From positions 1 through 6,151 of the forward strand of contig JAJRSN010000034.1 in NCBI GenBank assembly GCA_024278715.1: DNA of 6,151 nucleotides. The letters run 5' to 3'. A program made the position numbers and the translations under genes. Numbering within the stretch: the stretch's first letter is position 1; each line of letters starts with the position of its first letter. Origin of the DNA: Calditrichota bacterium. GTDB lineage: Bacteria; Calditrichota; Calditrichia; Calditrichales; Calditrichaceae. Positions 4,592 to 6,151 of the stretch are shown in pieces. The notes beneath the pieces are model-generated. The model saw only the letters and a list, made by a program, of their open reading frames with translations, searched no databases and was not told the DNA's origin.

Positions 4592-6151
4592 TCAATCAAC
4601 CAGCTCGAACTCCACTTTGTTGCTGACCGTTTGTCCGCTGTTTTCGTCTTTTACCGTGATAATCAATTCTTTTTTACCTTTGGAGAGCGCCGAAAAATCA
4701 AATGCGCTGTACTCGGAAGCAACCGCCGAAGCCCCGGTCTGATTTCTTGTTATTAAAATTTCTTTGGTGCCAATGCCCAGCAGACGTTTAAATTTTGTAA
4801 ATAAATTTGCTGTTTTCACCGGTCGAACGGCTTGCTCAATCCGGTAGCGCGTTTGACCCTTTTTCATCTTTAAATTGTACAACTCAAAATACAGATAAAC
4901 CAATTCGCTGCGCCGGAAACGCAGCGTGGGATTTGCCACGATCAGCATTTCATGGAAAACAAAAGACGATTTCTGCGTGGTCGGTTCAACTTTAAATGCC
5001 AGCACCAAATCGCTGATGGAAAGTTTCTTTTTTGGGAACGCCGAATAGTTAAGCGCAAACTTGTAGCCGCCTAACTGATTCCCGTTGACGCTCCGAACAT
5101 GGGTGGAAAGATAAATTTTGTTTTGATCGGACTTAAAAGCATAAGGAATGATGTACTTATCATGGCTGATATTTGTCGTATCTTCCTGAACAACAGAGAT
5201 ATCACGAACCTCCTTGTCGAGTTGATTCCAGGAAGAATCAAAAACAGCCACGCCTGTTTCCAAAAGAGTGGTATCCTTTGACGAATTCAAATCTTTAACG
5301 GAATTAAGATCGATCCCCAGCCACACTAAATAATCGTTTTCCAAATCCCTTGAACGAAATCGGGCGGCAACTAAATTTAAACCGATCGGCTTAAGAGAAT
5401 CGCTCCAGGTCGGTCTCTCTTTTTCCATGGCTTTAGAAACGGTGTTTTCTGCCTTGATGCGCAGTTCATGCAAAACCGATCGTGCTTCCAGTTCATTGTC
5501 CGCAAACAGGTAACGATCCAGCGTAGGATCCCATCCCAACCTTGATTCCAGCATCTGACGGTCGCTGGGCACAGGAACAAGGCGCCAATCTCCCGGAGGC
5601 GCGTGCTCGGCAATCTCAAAATGGAAGATCAATTTCGGATTGTACACCGTGGGATAGTAAAGCCACGATTCATTGGAAGCCATGCCGTCATTTAGGGAAA
5701 CCGCGCGGTCATCGGGTTCGCCGTAGCGAATGTAAACCAAGCCCTTGTCGTTAAACTTGGTGTTGCGCAAAACAACCTGCGGTAAATTTAACACATTCAA
5801 TCGATCGGGATTGTTGATTTCAAGCCGTATCCGGTCGTAAATAAAATCTTTTTCCGCTTTTATTAAACGGCGATAATGTTCGGCAAGACGAGGATTATAA
5901 GGAAGACTCCCTAACGGATTGTGTTTATTCCAAAATTGATGATAAAAATTCCTTACGGCGTCCAGCGATTTAAAGCGTATTTGCAAATCTCTGTCGGTCA
6001 TGATGTATTTGATGTCATCGAACAGGAAACGCATTTCCCAAAATTCATAGATATTGTTTACCGCCTGCCAATAGGTCTTTTCCGCTTTTTCGGGTTGATC
6101 GGTTTGATAGTACAAACGAACAAGAGACAAATAAATCGGAATTTTGGGAAA
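4592..6151 (-). CDS. TPR plus GWxTD-domain protein (5' end beyond window)
   Basis: 519 residues are visible, ending at TGA 4594-4592. The frame is open to base 6151, so the N-terminus is missing; a TTG near 6130 is not a credible start because it lies inside a helical repeat. Visible residues 1 to about 35 resemble a TPR helix pair (YLSLVRLYYQTDQPEKAEKT), suggesting more TPRs upstream. Residues about 55-150 match the GWxTD domain: F-W-N-K-H-N-P at 73-79, then NTKFNDKGLVYIRYGEPDD at 130-148, where GLVYIRYGEPDD is the strongly conserved strand of the family. The eponymous GWxTD itself is replaced by TKFND. The C-terminal half is beta-rich, with the conserved LSISDLVLA (377-385) and the NP...LYFELYNL block (407-427) usual in these proteins. 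The biochemical role of GWxTD proteins is not established; they are typically secreted or envelope proteins of FCB-group and related bacteria. It is convergent with the GT9 gene, so belongs to a separate unit. Confidence 0.85.
   Translation of the reverse strand, partial: FPKIPIYLSLVRLYYQTDQPEKAEKTYWQAVNNIYEFWEMRFLFDDIKYIMTDRDLQIRFKSLDAVRNFYHQFWNKHNPLGSLPYNPRLAEHYRRLIKAEKDFIYDRIRLEINNPDRLNVLNLPQVVLRNTKFNDKGLVYIRYGEPDDRAVSLNDGMASNESWLYYPTVYNPKLIFHFEIAEHAPPGDWRLVPVPSDRQMLESRLGWDPTLDRYLFADNELEARSVLHELRIKAENTVSKAMEKERPTWSDSLKPIGLNLVAARFRSRDLENDYLVWLGIDLNSVKDLNSSKDTTLLETGVAVFDSSWNQLDKEVRDISVVQEDTTNISHDKYIIPYAFKSDQNKIYLSTHVRSVNGNQLGGYKFALNYSAFPKKKLSISDLVLAFKVEPTTQKSSFVFHEMLIVANPTLRFRRSELVYLYFELYNLKMKKGQTRYRIEQAVRPVKTANLFTKFKRLLGIGTKEILITRNQTGASAVASEYSAFDFSALSKGKKELIITVKDENSGQTVSNKVEFELVD

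Noticed and set aside
6128..6130. TTG as start of the GWxTD protein
   Set aside because: The frame continues to the window edge and the TTG lies inside a TPR-like helix, so the gene is truncated by the window rather than starting here.

Overview
The window reads as ordinary chromosomal DNA from a Gram-negative bacterium. A GT9 heptosyltransferase-type enzyme implies LPS or a related surface glycan. A lipoprotein and a secreted-type repeat protein imply an outer envelope. The combination of a GWxTD-domain protein, a large Ycf48-like repeat protein and a PD40 lipoprotein points to the FCB group or its neighbours (Calditrichota, KSB1 or Ignavibacteria-like lineages). This placement is inferred from gene families only. 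No RNA genes, CRISPR array, insertion sequence or phage genes were seen.

Layout from left to right: (1) 1-1722, minus strand: a long gene open through the left edge, encoding a signal peptide and at least 13 tandem Ycf48/BNR-type beta-propeller repeats with a dominant period of 41 residues. (2) 1715-2755, minus strand: a PD40/TolB-like propeller lipoprotein whose stop overlaps the likely start of gene 1 by 8 nt, so the two form a transcriptional unit. (3) 2756-3121: a 366-nt AT-rich divergent control region with a good sigma70-like promoter on each strand and a cluster of short dyads between them. (4) 3122-3304, plus strand: a 60-residue four-cysteine protein of unknown function. (5) 3405-4421, plus strand: a GT9 (WaaF-like) glycosyltransferase, probably in the same unit as the small protein. 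(6) 4422-4591: a short convergent intergenic region with one imperfect hairpin. (7) 4592-6151, minus strand: the C-terminal 519 residues of a TPR plus GWxTD-domain protein, cut by the right edge.

The minus-strand pair would place two beta-propeller proteins at or outside the envelope: a lipid-anchored PD40 protein and a secreted multi-blade protein. The plus-strand pair contributes to surface glycan synthesis. The two units share one control region, so they could be co-regulated, but nothing in the sequence proves a functional link. I found no clear new system. The most unusual items are the size and regular period of the repeat protein, the symmetric divergent promoter region, the small four-cysteine protein and the degenerate GWxTD signature.
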